From a virus: a DNA stretch of 50,402 nt. This document shows, piece after piece, positions 7,014-15,612 of the stretch. Position 1 is the stretch's first letter, and each line of letters opens with the position of its first letter. The stretch lies in the IMG/VR virus record IMGVR_UViG_3300008116_003048, positions 1 to 50,402 of that record; one strand, written 5' to 3'. The position numbers were made by a program, and so were the translations under genes. The notes under the pieces were generated by a model. The model did no database searches, was not told the origin of the DNA, and was given only the letters and a program-made list of their open reading frames with translations.

Positions 7014-7763
7014 TTACTTTTTAAAATCTATAAATTCATTACCATCTTCTTGACTCAAATGATCTTCTTTAGACTTAAATAATACATCTCCAGATCCATC
7101 TAATCCGAGGTTTTTAAGATGTGTATAATAAAAATCATCGAGTTGGAATAACTCTTGTGCATCTTCTTTTATCTCTGGTGCATCTATAGGCATTGCTTCT
7201 AGACGTTGTAGCATTTTGTTTGAGAACGGATCTTCTATGAACAAGAAGTAACAATTGTAGCAAAGCCATCTTAGGTTCTCTATTCTCCAGTCACTACGTT
7301 TACCGTTAACAAAGTTAAGTAGTAAAGGTGCTTTCATATCTGTCAATCTCTTCTCACTGAACTTACATGTTGCACATTGGTAACCTAGTCTACCATCTTT
7401 CATTAGAAGTTCTTTCAACCTTATAATCTTCTTGGTATTGATAGGTTGATTCTCTACTAACATGTCGTCTAGATTCTTCTTCCACTGTCCACCTACCCAG
7501 TTCTTAGGCATACCTTTGCCTGCTTGATTCTTGTGTAGTTCGAACAAGCTTTTGCCTGTAGCTTCGTCTATATGTTTCTTTGCATACTTCTTGTATGTAA
7601 CATCTGTAATGCCAAGCCATCTAGCAGCTTCTTTATTGCTTCTAGTATTAGCCATGGCTTCTCTAATTCTTTCTGGAGATAATTGCAGGCCTCGGTTCCA
7701 CCAGGTTTCTGGTCTAACGCCTCTAGCCATATTTTCTTTCGTGAAGTTATATTGCTTGCTCAT
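7014..7763 (-). CDS. HNH-fold protein with degenerate active site, N-terminal HTH
   Basis: The N-terminal half holds a helix-turn-helix-like stretch (NKEAARWLGITDVTYKKYAK). The second half has CATC...LLLNFVNGKRSDW and ENLRWLCYNC, the zinc and core framework of HNH domains. However, the catalytic His before the NG turn is Asn and the final His is replaced by Tyr/Phe, so cleavage is doubtful. Similar proteins are, to my recollection, conserved in T4-like phages. A DNA-binding role is inferred. Confidence 0.6.
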   Translation of the reverse strand: MSKQYNFTKENMARGVRPETWWNRGLQLSPERIREAMANTRSNKEAARWLGITDVTYKKYAKKHIDEATGKSLFELHKNQAGKGMPKNWVGGQWKKNLDDMLVENQPINTKKIIRLKELLMKDGRLGYQCATCKFSEKRLTDMKAPLLLNFVNGKRSDWRIENLRWLCYNCYFLFIEDPFSNKMLQRLEAMPIDAPEIKEDAQELFQLDDFYYTHLKNLGLDGSGDVLFKSKEDHLSQEDGNEFIDFKK

Positions 7764-8163
7764 CTATTTTAGGGTTTACTTTACACATCAAGTTCCACAA
7801 ATCAGTTGGGTTGTTAAGTATTACCTCGTCTTTATCATTCACTATAATTGGGTTCATAGTCCCATCAGAGTTTACTCTATCGTATAAATAGAATCCTATT
7901 AGTTCCATACATTGCTTACCGAAGTTCATATACAACAACATGTCTATGATAGTAAAGAACTTCTCATCATAGTTAGTAAAGTCAAGGTTTAGATCTGCAT
8001 AGACTATATTCTGTCTAACAAAGATCTCTTCCATCATCACAATAACATTAAAGAATAGTTCACGCTTCTTGTCTATTACAGACTTCCTCTTCCTTCTAAT
8101 CAAGGTTTTGGTACCTAAGATCTCATCGACAGCTAACTGAACTTGCTTATATTCTTTTTCCAT
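7747..8163 (-). CDS. Conserved phage protein of unknown function, 138 aa
   Basis: A soluble mixed-charge protein with a distinctive C-terminal stretch (YDRVNSDGTMNPIIVND). No domain assigned. It overlaps both neighbours by about 17 bases, indicating a coupled operon 8506-7014. Confidence 0.55.
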   Translation of the reverse strand: MEKEYKQVQLAVDEILGTKTLIRRKRKSVIDKKRELFFNVIVMMEEIFVRQNIVYADLNLDFTNYDEKFFTIIDMLLYMNFGKQCMELIGFYLYDRVNSDGTMNPIIVNDKDEVILNNPTDLWNLMCKVNPKIDEQAI

Positions 8164-8506
8164 GCTTTCTCTTTTTAGGTACGTCTATCTTTCCAGACTT
8201 AGGTTTTTCTTGTATGGTGTGAATTAAGTTCTTAATGTGAGTGCACATCTCATAGTCTTCGTCTTCAACGTACCAGACTAAACAGGTCTCAAGTGCTTGG
8301 ATCCAGTTGTTCTTATGAACCTCTACATACTGACCTGAATCGTTTATTTCAAATAAAGATGCGTAGATCTTCTTATCAGCGACTGCTTCTTCTATAGCAA
8401 GTGGTACATGCTTCTTAACCAGATCTTTTAGAATATCTGACTTAGCAATTTGCTCTGGAGTTAAACTATCTAAACTATCAAATAGTGCTCTAACAGGTTT
8501 ACGCAT
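8147..8506 (-). CDS. Hypothetical protein, 119 aa
   Basis: The protein has an acidic helical body and a very basic tail (KPKSGKIDVPKKRKHGKRI) that could bind nucleic acid. It starts after AATTTAGTT-ATG. No family is recognised. Confidence 0.6.
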   Translation of the reverse strand: MRKPVRALFDSLDSLTPEQIAKSDILKDLVKKHVPLAIEEAVADKKIYASLFEINDSGQYVEVHKNNWIQALETCLVWYVEDEDYEMCTHIKNLIHTIQEKPKSGKIDVPKKRKHGKRI

Positions 8507-8523
8507 AACTAAATTAATCGTTT

Positions 8524-9183
8524 TTACTTGAATCTAGGGTTATGCAGTCTCATAAACTCTGCATGCTCTGGTCTTTTCTTGCCATAGAATGGATGGTTTT
8601 CTCCTCTCATCTTTTCTTTAAAGCTTTCTGATTGTGTGTTTCTAACTCCTGTATATGTAGGACAGTTGTCGAAGTGCCATCTATGCATAACATTCTCATT
8701 TCCTTTTTTACCACAGTGAGGACACTCAGCATCTCTCTTCTTCTTTCCTTTCTGAGCTATGCTAAGTTTAAGTTTAGTTTCCTCTGACTTGACTTTCCCT
8801 AAACCAGATTTGTTACCTTTAGAAGTAATAGTCAGCTTTTGTCTATGCTCTAACGTCTTCTTTCTACCAAACCAAGGATGGGCTTCTTTACTTCCGAATC
8901 CACCATCTCCGATTTCCTCTTTCATGTTAGCCCAGTTATCTGACTTAACTACATTGAATAAGTTAGAATAATACAATCCTAACTCTTTTACTTCATCTTC
9001 ATTAATTGTTTCGTGAAGTATCCAAGTCTGTAAGTCTGAGTTCTTGAGGTTGTGCAAGTTAAGGTGTCTTTTCCATCTTAGCCCACTACCTTCATACTTA
9101 TAAGGATCTTGAACTGTCTTACCTAGATACAATAACCCTTTAGGACTCTGCTTAACGTATATGTAAGTCTTCTTATTCTCCAC
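8524..9183 (-). CDS. GIY-YIG-type homing endonuclease with NUMOD3-like and zinc-finger modules
   Basis: The N-terminus (TYIYVKQSPKGLLYLGKT) resembles the GIY-YIG beta-hairpin, followed by GSG..WKRHL. The middle contains HPWFGRKKTLEHRQKLT and SGLGKVKSEETKLKLS, typical of NUMOD3 DNA-binding repeats, and a similar HPFYGKKRPEHAEFM repeat near the end. Between them is a CPHCGKKG...WHFDNCP module almost the same as in the HNH gene at 6312. Start overlaps the upstream gene by 11 bases. Confidence 0.7.
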   Translation of the reverse strand: MENKKTYIYVKQSPKGLLYLGKTVQDPYKYEGSGLRWKRHLNLHNLKNSDLQTWILHETINEDEVKELGLYYSNLFNVVKSDNWANMKEEIGDGGFGSKEAHPWFGRKKTLEHRQKLTITSKGNKSGLGKVKSEETKLKLSIAQKGKKKRDAECPHCGKKGNENVMHRWHFDNCPTYTGVRNTQSESFKEKMRGENHPFYGKKRPEHAEFMRLHNPRFK

Positions 9184-9487
9184 CTTTCATAGCTTTGATT
9201 ATCATCGTAGCTACTGAATTTAAAGGTACGATGAATCCTATAACGTTACGATATGGCGATCTATCATCAAAATCTACCATTACGCCAGCAGCTCCTAGGC
9301 GTTTCTGTAATGCTATACTTATTTGTTGAGCCAAAGCTTGCTTGTCTCTAGGATCTTGGAACTCTTGATCTAGAATGAACTGGAGTTTAACTCCTTTCTT
9401 GGTAGGATTATCGTTAACGTCGAACTGAAGCTTGTACTTCTTTCCTCCGACGGTTATATTGAATAGTGGATTAATAGCCTGCGCCAT
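9173..9487 (-). CDS. Hypothetical phage protein, 104 aa (possibly structural)
   Basis: A small beta-rich protein (FNITVGGKKYKLQFDVND) with no recognised motif. The sequence style fits a virion or neck/tail component but there is no firm evidence. An AGATATTTATTTA motif (9496-9508) precedes its start at 9487. Confidence 0.55.
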   Translation of the reverse strand: MAQAINPLFNITVGGKKYKLQFDVNDNPTKKGVKLQFILDQEFQDPRDKQALAQQISIALQKRLGAAGVMVDFDDRSPYRNVIGFIVPLNSVATMIIKAMKGGE

Positions 9488-9507
9488 CTTGTTTTTAAAT
9501 AAATATC

Positions 9508-10791
9508 TTACTCTATTGTTAATAGTGACATATCGAACGGTGGATTTTTAACCACGATTTGATCTGGGGCTAGGCTGACCACGTTCTTTACCTCTATTCT
9601 GGCTGATCCTAGTTCATATATTCCTGGTTCATAAGGTTCTATAATCGAGCTTATACGCGTCAGGTTTTGTAGAAAAGGATCTTGTTGAGGATCGACTTTA
9701 CCAAAGGACACTTCAATTTTAATGTTATAATCATCTGGCTGACCTACTTTGTAGATCGAATCGAAATCAACCTGATTGTAGAACTCTTTATCGTGTTCCC
9801 AATCCTCTAGTGAAAATCCTAATAGTTCGTTTGCTGGATCATGTTGGTTACTGAAGATAGATATGATCGCTTTCTTTTGATCTTCGTTTCCTAACCACAC
9901 TCTTGAAAAGAATGGTTCTATTTGTACTATGAACATCGGATTCAATTTGCCAGGTTCTGACAAAACTAGATCCATATCGATCTTATTTAGTTTGGGTTCA
10001 CCATGATTAAAGTTACCCCACTTCTGTAAGAATCTCCTAATCTCTATTCCGTCTGCTATTTTCTGAAGTTCAACACGTCTTTGTGCATCTTGATTGTTCT
10101 TATCAAACCAATTCTTTCCTCTTGAAGATACACATGTGAAATGATATACCACAGCAGAGAAAGTTTGTTTTAGACTTATTCCTGCATGTAAACATCTTTG
10201 GACAAAGTCAGAATCTTCTCTAGCTCTTCTAAACAAAGTATCATATCCTCCTATCTTCATCCACGTTTCTTTATGAAATGTATATGGTGCAAAGAAGTAG
10301 TCTACTATTTCACTTCTTTTAACTGTTTCTGAAAACTCTACAAACTCATCAAATTTAAATTCAAGAGGATCTAAACCAAAGTCTTTTGTTATAGTTTTAT
10401 CTGATGGTCCATGAAGTGGTGGTTCTATTCTAGTAGAACTTAATATTGTATTCTCTTCTAAAGCATTTATAACTTCCGTATCATAATGTTTAGACACAAC
10501 CATATCAGATTGTAGATAGCTTATAATGTCATACTTTGCTAGTTCAACTATCAAATTAGAGTTTCTTTGATAGCCTACTATTCCTTTTAGTTTATGAGTA
10601 ACTATCTTTAGATCAGTAAAGTCATTCTTTACAGACTTTAAATAGTCAACAGTTCCATCTGTGTCTTTATCTACAAATACTATTATTTCATGGTCTTTAT
10701 TATCTAGATTCTCTTTCAAAGACTTCAAGAGTAGTTTAGTATATTCTAAAGTACCAGCTCCTACATTAGTTGCAAATGTTATATTTCTCAT
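9508..10791 (-). CDS. Family 2 (GT-A) glycosyltransferase with C-terminal extension
   Basis: Residues 1-230 look like a GT2 nucleotide-sugar transferase: an N-terminal Rossmann-like strand, EIIVFVDKDTDGTVDYL, a DxD-like QSDM motif for metal-sugar binding, and GGYDTLFRRAREDSDF near the acceptor region. The last 180 residues form an extension of unknown role. No membrane segment is visible, so it acts in the cytoplasm. It is the last gene of the glycan operon and overlaps the upstream SDR gene by 4 bp. Confidence 0.8.
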   Translation of the reverse strand: MRNITFATNVGAGTLEYTKLLLKSLKENLDNKDHEIIVFVDKDTDGTVDYLKSVKNDFTDLKIVTHKLKGIVGYQRNSNLIVELAKYDIISYLQSDMVVSKHYDTEVINALEENTILSSTRIEPPLHGPSDKTITKDFGLDPLEFKFDEFVEFSETVKRSEIVDYFFAPYTFHKETWMKIGGYDTLFRRAREDSDFVQRCLHAGISLKQTFSAVVYHFTCVSSRGKNWFDKNNQDAQRRVELQKIADGIEIRRFLQKWGNFNHGEPKLNKIDMDLVLSEPGKLNPMFIVQIEPFFSRVWLGNEDQKKAIISIFSNQHDPANELLGFSLEDWEHDKEFYNQVDFDSIYKVGQPDDYNIKIEVSFGKVDPQQDPFLQNLTRISSIIEPYEPGIYELGSARIEVKNVVSLAPDQIVVKNPPFDMSLLTIE

Positions 10792-11564
10792 TTTAGTTTA
10801 TTGTATACTTGTCTAATACCTTCTTCTAGACCAATATAGTTAATTCCAATTGGTTTATAATCACCTATATAATTAGTGACGATATTATTGTTAGACGATA
10901 TAGCAACTTTATAATTGCTAAGATTATTTACCATCATTGCAATATCTAAAAGCGATTGCTTTCTTTCATAAACACAATCATATGTTTTAGGCAAGTTATT
11001 ATTGTTTATATAGTAGTCAACTACACTAACTAGATCTTGCATATAAAAGAAGTCCATGTATTTGTATTCATAAACCTGCATGTCTTCTTTATTTATGTAC
11101 TTATTGATGCAAGATTTGATAAACCTAGTGTCTAATTCATTCTCATCAAACACAGCAAACACTCTCAAATTATAAAAGTTATTTATCTCTTCTATTGATC
11201 TAGCTATAACTTTCTTACTCAATCCGTATGGTTCATCAGACATATATAGTTCAGCACCAGAACCAAAATGGATTAGTTTATCATAAGACAATTTATTCTG
11301 AAGTAGATTATAATACATAGACAAGTTAATGTCCATGTCTAGATAATTGTCTTTTCTAAGTCTACTACCTCCTGATACTGCGGTATGTATTATTACATCG
11401 AAGTGCTTATCTCTCATGTAAACTCTTGTGTCAATAGAGTTAGTAAGGTCTAATGTGTCTCTGCCAATACATGTTACATCATACTTGCTAGATAGTTCTC
11501 TGTAAAGACTCTTAGCAATATAGCCAGATTTACCTGTAATTAATATATTTTTTATTCTATCCAC
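10788..11564 (-). CDS. Extended SDR (NAD-dependent epimerase/dehydratase or reductase)
   Basis: The N-terminus has ILITGKSGYIAKSL, the GxxGxxA NAD(P)-binding loop, and YGLSKK supplies the catalytic YxxxK. At 258 residues it resembles RmlD/epimerase-type nucleotide-sugar enzymes. The substrate cannot be deduced. It overlaps its neighbours in the glycan operon and probably finishes a keto-sugar made upstream. Confidence 0.8.
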   Translation of the reverse strand: MDRIKNILITGKSGYIAKSLYRELSSKYDVTCIGRDTLDLTNSIDTRVYMRDKHFDVIIHTAVSGGSRLRKDNYLDMDINLSMYYNLLQNKLSYDKLIHFGSGAELYMSDEPYGLSKKVIARSIEEINNFYNLRVFAVFDENELDTRFIKSCINKYINKEDMQVYEYKYMDFFYMQDLVSVVDYYINNNNLPKTYDCVYERKQSLLDIAMMVNNLSNYKVAISSNNNIVTNYIGDYKPIGINYIGLEEGIRQVYNKLK

Positions 11565-13288
11565 TGTATATTTTTTAATTCTCCTGGTATGAACTTACCG
11601 TCTTCTCCTAACTTGGCTACTACTTTAGGTTCATGAAATTCATTAGGATCTGTGAACACTTCACATATTGCAGGACCTTCTTGACTAAAGAATTCTTTTA
11701 GCGTAGATTCAATATCACTATTGTTCTTTATAGAATAATAAGGTAAGTCGTATGCATTTATTAACTTCTTAAAGTCTGGAAAAGAAACTCCGCTTGACTT
11801 CTCAGAAGCTACATACTTCCCTTTAAAAAAGGTTTTCTGAGATATCTTTATAGACAGATACCCATCGTTGTTTAATAGAATGAGTTTTATAGGAAGGTTA
11901 TAATGTTTGATTGTTTGTAATTCATGTACGTTCAAATGTAAACTTCCATCTCCTTCAAGACAAACTATTTTGTGTTTAATAGCAGCTCCTATTGCTGCAG
12001 GCATTCCGTATCCCATCGGAGCACAACCAGTATTTGTAATTAGTCTTTGATCTTTCTTAAGATCTAAAACCTGCATAGTAACTACATTAGCAGATCCATC
12101 ACTTGTTATTACATGGTGGTCGGTTGGTATAACTTTACTGAGCTGCTCTATAAAATAATAGTTACTAACAAAGTCTTGATTGTCTCTGTGTCTTTGTAAA
12201 ACTTTAGGAGCTTTGTTTACTTCATTACAATGATCAATCCACTCTGTATTAGTTCTAGGTAACTCTTGAGCCAATAGCTGTTTTAAAAACTGTTTAGCAT
12301 CAGACTCAACTTTAAGATCAGTAAATAGTGTTGGTTTATTTAATTCATTAACATCTACGTCTACATGTACTTTATAAGCTTGTTTAGCAAAGCTATGAAA
12401 GTTGTATCCTGTTTGTCTAACATATAATCTGCTTCCTATAGTTAATAAGAAGTCACAATCACTGATTAAGTTGTTGGCACATATTTGTGCGTGTGTTCCA
12501 AATCTACCATAGTATTGTGGATATTCTGATGTGACTAGATCATTTCCGTTCACTGCAGTTATAACAGGAATATTGGTTGCTTCTAAAAGTTTATGTAGCT
12601 CATCAACACCACCACTTAATCTAATACCATTTCCAACTATTAGTAGTGGCTTCTTTGCCTCTTTCCATTTATTTAATATTGTTGATAGATCAATGTTGCT
12701 AGCATTTTTTATTTCTGTATTATCTTCAAAGCCTACTAATAATTCTGGTTCTATATTTGCTGATTGTACATTCAATGGTATATCTATCCAAACAGGACCA
12801 GGTCTACCTGTAGTTGCTAACTTACAAGCCTTTTCTAAATGATACTTTATTTGATCTGGTTCATTTACCTGTACTGCATATTTAGTCATGCTTTTTACAG
12901 ACTCAACTATATTAAACTCTTGGTCTCCTAATTGTCTTAAAGGTAGGTTTGTATACTCAGTAGTCATTTCTTTATTGACTTGACCACTTATAACAATAAC
13001 AGGAATAGAGTCTAACCAACTACATAAAGTACCAGTAATAGCATTAGTTCCACCAGGTCCACTAGTAACAACACAAGCGCCTAACTTGTTATTAATTCTA
13101 GCATATCCTTCTGCAGCGATAGACGCAGCTTGTTCGTGGTGCGTTGCTACATATTGAACTCCTTCGGTACTTCCTAATGAATCAACTAAGAATATGCAAC
13201 CTCCACCAGATACTGTAAAAATTGTATCAACTCCATAGTTATCCCTTAAGTATTGAATCACAAAGTCAGATACTCTCATACGTTTCAT
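11552..13288 (-). CDS. Thiamine-pyrophosphate enzyme, acetolactate-synthase-like
   Basis: At 578 residues it has the full three-domain TPP architecture: an N-terminal domain with the activating Glu (HHEQAA, E52) and SGPGGTNAITG, a central domain, and a C-terminal GDGS...LLNNDGY cofactor motif. Such enzymes cleave or join carbon-carbon bonds next to a carbonyl. It sits beside a sugar-phosphate cyclase, an SDR and an aldolase rather than branched-chain amino acid genes, so a role in making an unusual sugar or cyclitol is more likely than acetolactate synthesis. Confidence 0.85.
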   Translation of the reverse strand: MKRMRVSDFVIQYLRDNYGVDTIFTVSGGGCIFLVDSLGSTEGVQYVATHHEQAASIAAEGYARINNKLGACVVTSGPGGTNAITGTLCSWLDSIPVIVISGQVNKEMTTEYTNLPLRQLGDQEFNIVESVKSMTKYAVQVNEPDQIKYHLEKACKLATTGRPGPVWIDIPLNVQSANIEPELLVGFEDNTEIKNASNIDLSTILNKWKEAKKPLLIVGNGIRLSGGVDELHKLLEATNIPVITAVNGNDLVTSEYPQYYGRFGTHAQICANNLISDCDFLLTIGSRLYVRQTGYNFHSFAKQAYKVHVDVDVNELNKPTLFTDLKVESDAKQFLKQLLAQELPRTNTEWIDHCNEVNKAPKVLQRHRDNQDFVSNYYFIEQLSKVIPTDHHVITSDGSANVVTMQVLDLKKDQRLITNTGCAPMGYGMPAAIGAAIKHKIVCLEGDGSLHLNVHELQTIKHYNLPIKLILLNNDGYLSIKISQKTFFKGKYVASEKSSGVSFPDFKKLINAYDLPYYSIKNNSDIESTLKEFFSQEGPAICEVFTDPNEFHEPKVVAKLGEDGKFIPGELKNIQWIE

Positions 13289-14276
13289 TTAAAACTTTTC
13301 TAATGACTTCAATGTCTTCTATATTTTTTAGAAAAGGTTCTTTATCAATAAGCACCATAGTCAGTTGACCTGTACTCTTTTTATCAGACTTTACAATCTC
13401 TAAAAGTCTATCTAAGTTAAACCAATCTCTTTCTAATTCTAGTTCACTGTCTTTTATCAATTTGATTCCTTTGTCTAGAATGATCTCATAGTTGTGAACA
13501 TCATAGCCAAGATACTTTGAAACTCTAGCCGCTATCATAGATCCTAATATAACAGCAAGTCCATGAGGTATCTTGTTGTTAGACGTAGTTTCTATTGCAT
13601 GGCCAAATGTATGTCCATAATTTAGAAAGCGTCTTTCCTTTTTATCAAACTCATCTTTCTTTAAAATACTAATTTTATATGAAAGACCTTCATGAATCAT
13701 TTCTAGTATATCTCTAGAAAGATTAAAGTTCTTAATGTCGTTTTGTAATATGCTAAATTTATAAATCTCTCCTAAACCACTAATATAATCTTTTCTAGTG
13801 AGCGTATTTAGAAACTCTTTATTAATTAATATCTTAGTTGGTGGATAGAAAGTTCCTACTAAATTCTTCTTACTACGTAGATTAATAGATGTTTTTCCTC
13901 CTACACAACTATCAGCTTGTGCCAAAAGAGTTGTTGGTATTAAAATGTATTCTATTCCTCTGGCATAAACAGATGCACAAAATCCTGCTAGGTCTTGTAT
14001 TATACCTCCACCTATAACAATTAACTTGGTTTTTACATTAGCTCTTCTTTCAGATAGCTGGCTTAATAAGTCCTCAGCTCCTTCAAGAGTCTTTGCTTTC
14101 TCAGTTGCTTCTACTATTATACCACTATTTAATTCAGGATATAGGTTAGCGACATTACTATCTACAATAGATACGGTATTAGGTTCTTTCATAAGATCCT
14201 GAATCACTTGCATCGTGTCTATGAATTCAATAGTATAACTATGAATTGAAGACTCTATAGTTAATTTGCTGTGCAT
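13266..14276 (-). CDS. Dehydroquinate-synthase-like sugar-phosphate cyclase
   Basis: The 336-residue protein has the NAD-binding GGGIIQDLAGF, the PTTLLAQADSCVGGKTSIN block, KKNLVGTFYPP, a metal-binding GEIYKF and NYGHTFGHAIE. The late HGEAV motif of true dehydroquinate synthases is HGLAV here. The family includes AroB and cyclases for 2-deoxy-scyllo-inosose and related cyclitols. Without other shikimate genes and inside a glycan operon, a cyclitol or carbocyclic sugar product is inferred. Confidence 0.85.
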   Translation of the reverse strand: MHSKLTIESSIHSYTIEFIDTMQVIQDLMKEPNTVSIVDSNVANLYPELNSGIIVEATEKAKTLEGAEDLLSQLSERRANVKTKLIVIGGGIIQDLAGFCASVYARGIEYILIPTTLLAQADSCVGGKTSINLRSKKNLVGTFYPPTKILINKEFLNTLTRKDYISGLGEIYKFSILQNDIKNFNLSRDILEMIHEGLSYKISILKKDEFDKKERRFLNYGHTFGHAIETTSNNKIPHGLAVILGSMIAARVSKYLGYDVHNYEIILDKGIKLIKDSELELERDWFNLDRLLEIVKSDKKSTGQLTMVLIDKEPFLKNIEDIEVIRKVLNETYESI

Positions 14277-14896
14277 GTATAACCTCCGTCTATTATAATG
14301 TTTTGTCCTGATATGAACGTATTCTCTATTGACATTTGGTATACTAGCTTAGCAACCTCTTCTGGTTTTCCAAGTCTTTTAGCCGGAACCTTCTTTACAA
14401 GTTCTTGTAGTTCTAATTCAGTATTATTCTGATACGTCAAATCTGTTCCTATAAAACCTGGTGATATAGTATTGGCTAAAATCCCTTGGCTTGTATACTC
14501 TGCTGCTATTGCTTTAGTTAATGCGTGTAATGCATTTTTGCTTGCACTATAAGCAAGTCTATTAGGTTTTGCTATATTAATCCAAATGCTTCCTATGTTT
14601 ACTATTCTACCGTATCCTTTTGATATCATATAAGGTAAACACTGTTGTACAATTTGCAGAGCAGAGTTATAATTAACCTGCATCACATCATTATCAGATA
14701 TGTCTACAATACTTTTTAAAGGGTTAATACCTGCATTGTTAATAACAATATCGTACTCTATATCTTCTAATAGAACATCTGATCTCAAGTCTAATTGATC
14801 TCTCGTAGGACTAATCACATAATGACCATTACTTTTAAAGTATTCTGTGATTGCTTTACCTATGCCTCTAGAACCTCCTGTGACTAATACTTTCAT
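14261..14896 (-). CDS. Classical SDR oxidoreductase
   Basis: A 211-residue classical short-chain dehydrogenase: VTGGSRGIGKAI cofactor loop, NNAGINP, and YSASKNALHALTKA with the YxxxK pair, ending with the usual SGQNIIIDGGY. It probably oxidises or reduces a carbonyl on the product of the neighbouring cyclase or TPP enzyme. It overlaps the cyclase gene by 16 bases. Confidence 0.9.
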   Translation of the reverse strand: MKVLVTGGSRGIGKAITEYFKSNGHYVISPTRDQLDLRSDVLLEDIEYDIVINNAGINPLKSIVDISDNDVMQVNYNSALQIVQQCLPYMISKGYGRIVNIGSIWINIAKPNRLAYSASKNALHALTKAIAAEYTSQGILANTISPGFIGTDLTYQNNTELELQELVKKVPAKRLGKPEEVAKLVYQMSIENTFISGQNIIIDGGYTCTAN

Positions 14897-14898
14897 GA

Positions 14899-15609
14899 TT
14901 ATTTAACAAATGTACTATTTCCAAATATTCTTACAATTTCACATTTAGAATTAGAAATAGAAACTGGTATTTTATTATCTCCTATTAAGTATTCTTTAAG
15001 TGCACTTTCATAAAATATTTCATTGTAATTTTTCTTATACCAATAATCATCTATAAAATAATAGTATTTTGTTTTTACATCCATGTAATTTTCTGGGCCT
15101 GCCATCCATATATCATATATACCATCAGGTCTTGAATTTGAACATAAAATATGATCTTTAGATAATTCTTCCACTTTAAATTTTTCTGTATAATTTATAT
15201 CCATTCTAGTTGAAAAATATATATCATATTTTTTATAATTTCTTGCTATTTCAAAAATCTTTCTGGATCCTTCAAGCATATTTTTAACTCCTAAATTTGC
15301 TCTAGAAAAATGATGGTCTTTAATATACTCTATTGGAACATTAGGATCTTTATCTTGTTCTATATATAATATCTTAGGATTATAGGATGCATGTATTCCA
15401 GATATGTCTGCTAGCTTTGAAGACTCTTCTAAATTTTTTCCAGTTAAATCATCCCAGCCATTCCAATAAGATCCTCTATTTGTATTAACTGTATTCCATG
15501 TATGAATAAAGATATCACCTGGTATTTGTGAATACACGTTATCAAAAAAATTTCTATAACATGATTTCCATGATCTTGAATGCCCGTGAAATAAATAAGC
15601 AATTTCCAT
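14899..15609 (-). CDS. Putative glycosyltransferase, 236 aa
   Basis: The N-terminus AYLFHGHSRSWKSCYRNFF and the internal DIYFSTRMDINY (a possible acidic metal motif) resemble a family of small LPS-type transferases seen in polysaccharide loci. Family membership is uncertain. It lies between the SDR and the aldolase with gaps of only 2-3 bp. Confidence 0.55.
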   Translation of the reverse strand: MEIAYLFHGHSRSWKSCYRNFFDNVYSQIPGDIFIHTWNTVNTNRGSYWNGWDDLTGKNLEESSKLADISGIHASYNPKILYIEQDKDPNVPIEYIKDHHFSRANLGVKNMLEGSRKIFEIARNYKKYDIYFSTRMDINYTEKFKVEELSKDHILCSNSRPDGIYDIWMAGPENYMDVKTKYYYFIDDYWYKKNYNEIFYESALKEYLIGDNKIPVSISNSKCEIVRIFGNSTFVK

Positions 15610-15612
15610 TAT

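Noticed and set aside
7531-7887. Plus-strand ORF within the degenerate HNH region
   Set aside because: It mirrors minus-strand coding DNA of two well-supported genes and has no start context or recognisable domain.
13266-14276. True shikimate-pathway AroB
   Set aside because: No other shikimate gene is present and the motif HGEAV is changed; the context is sugar synthesis. AroB-like activity is not strictly excluded.
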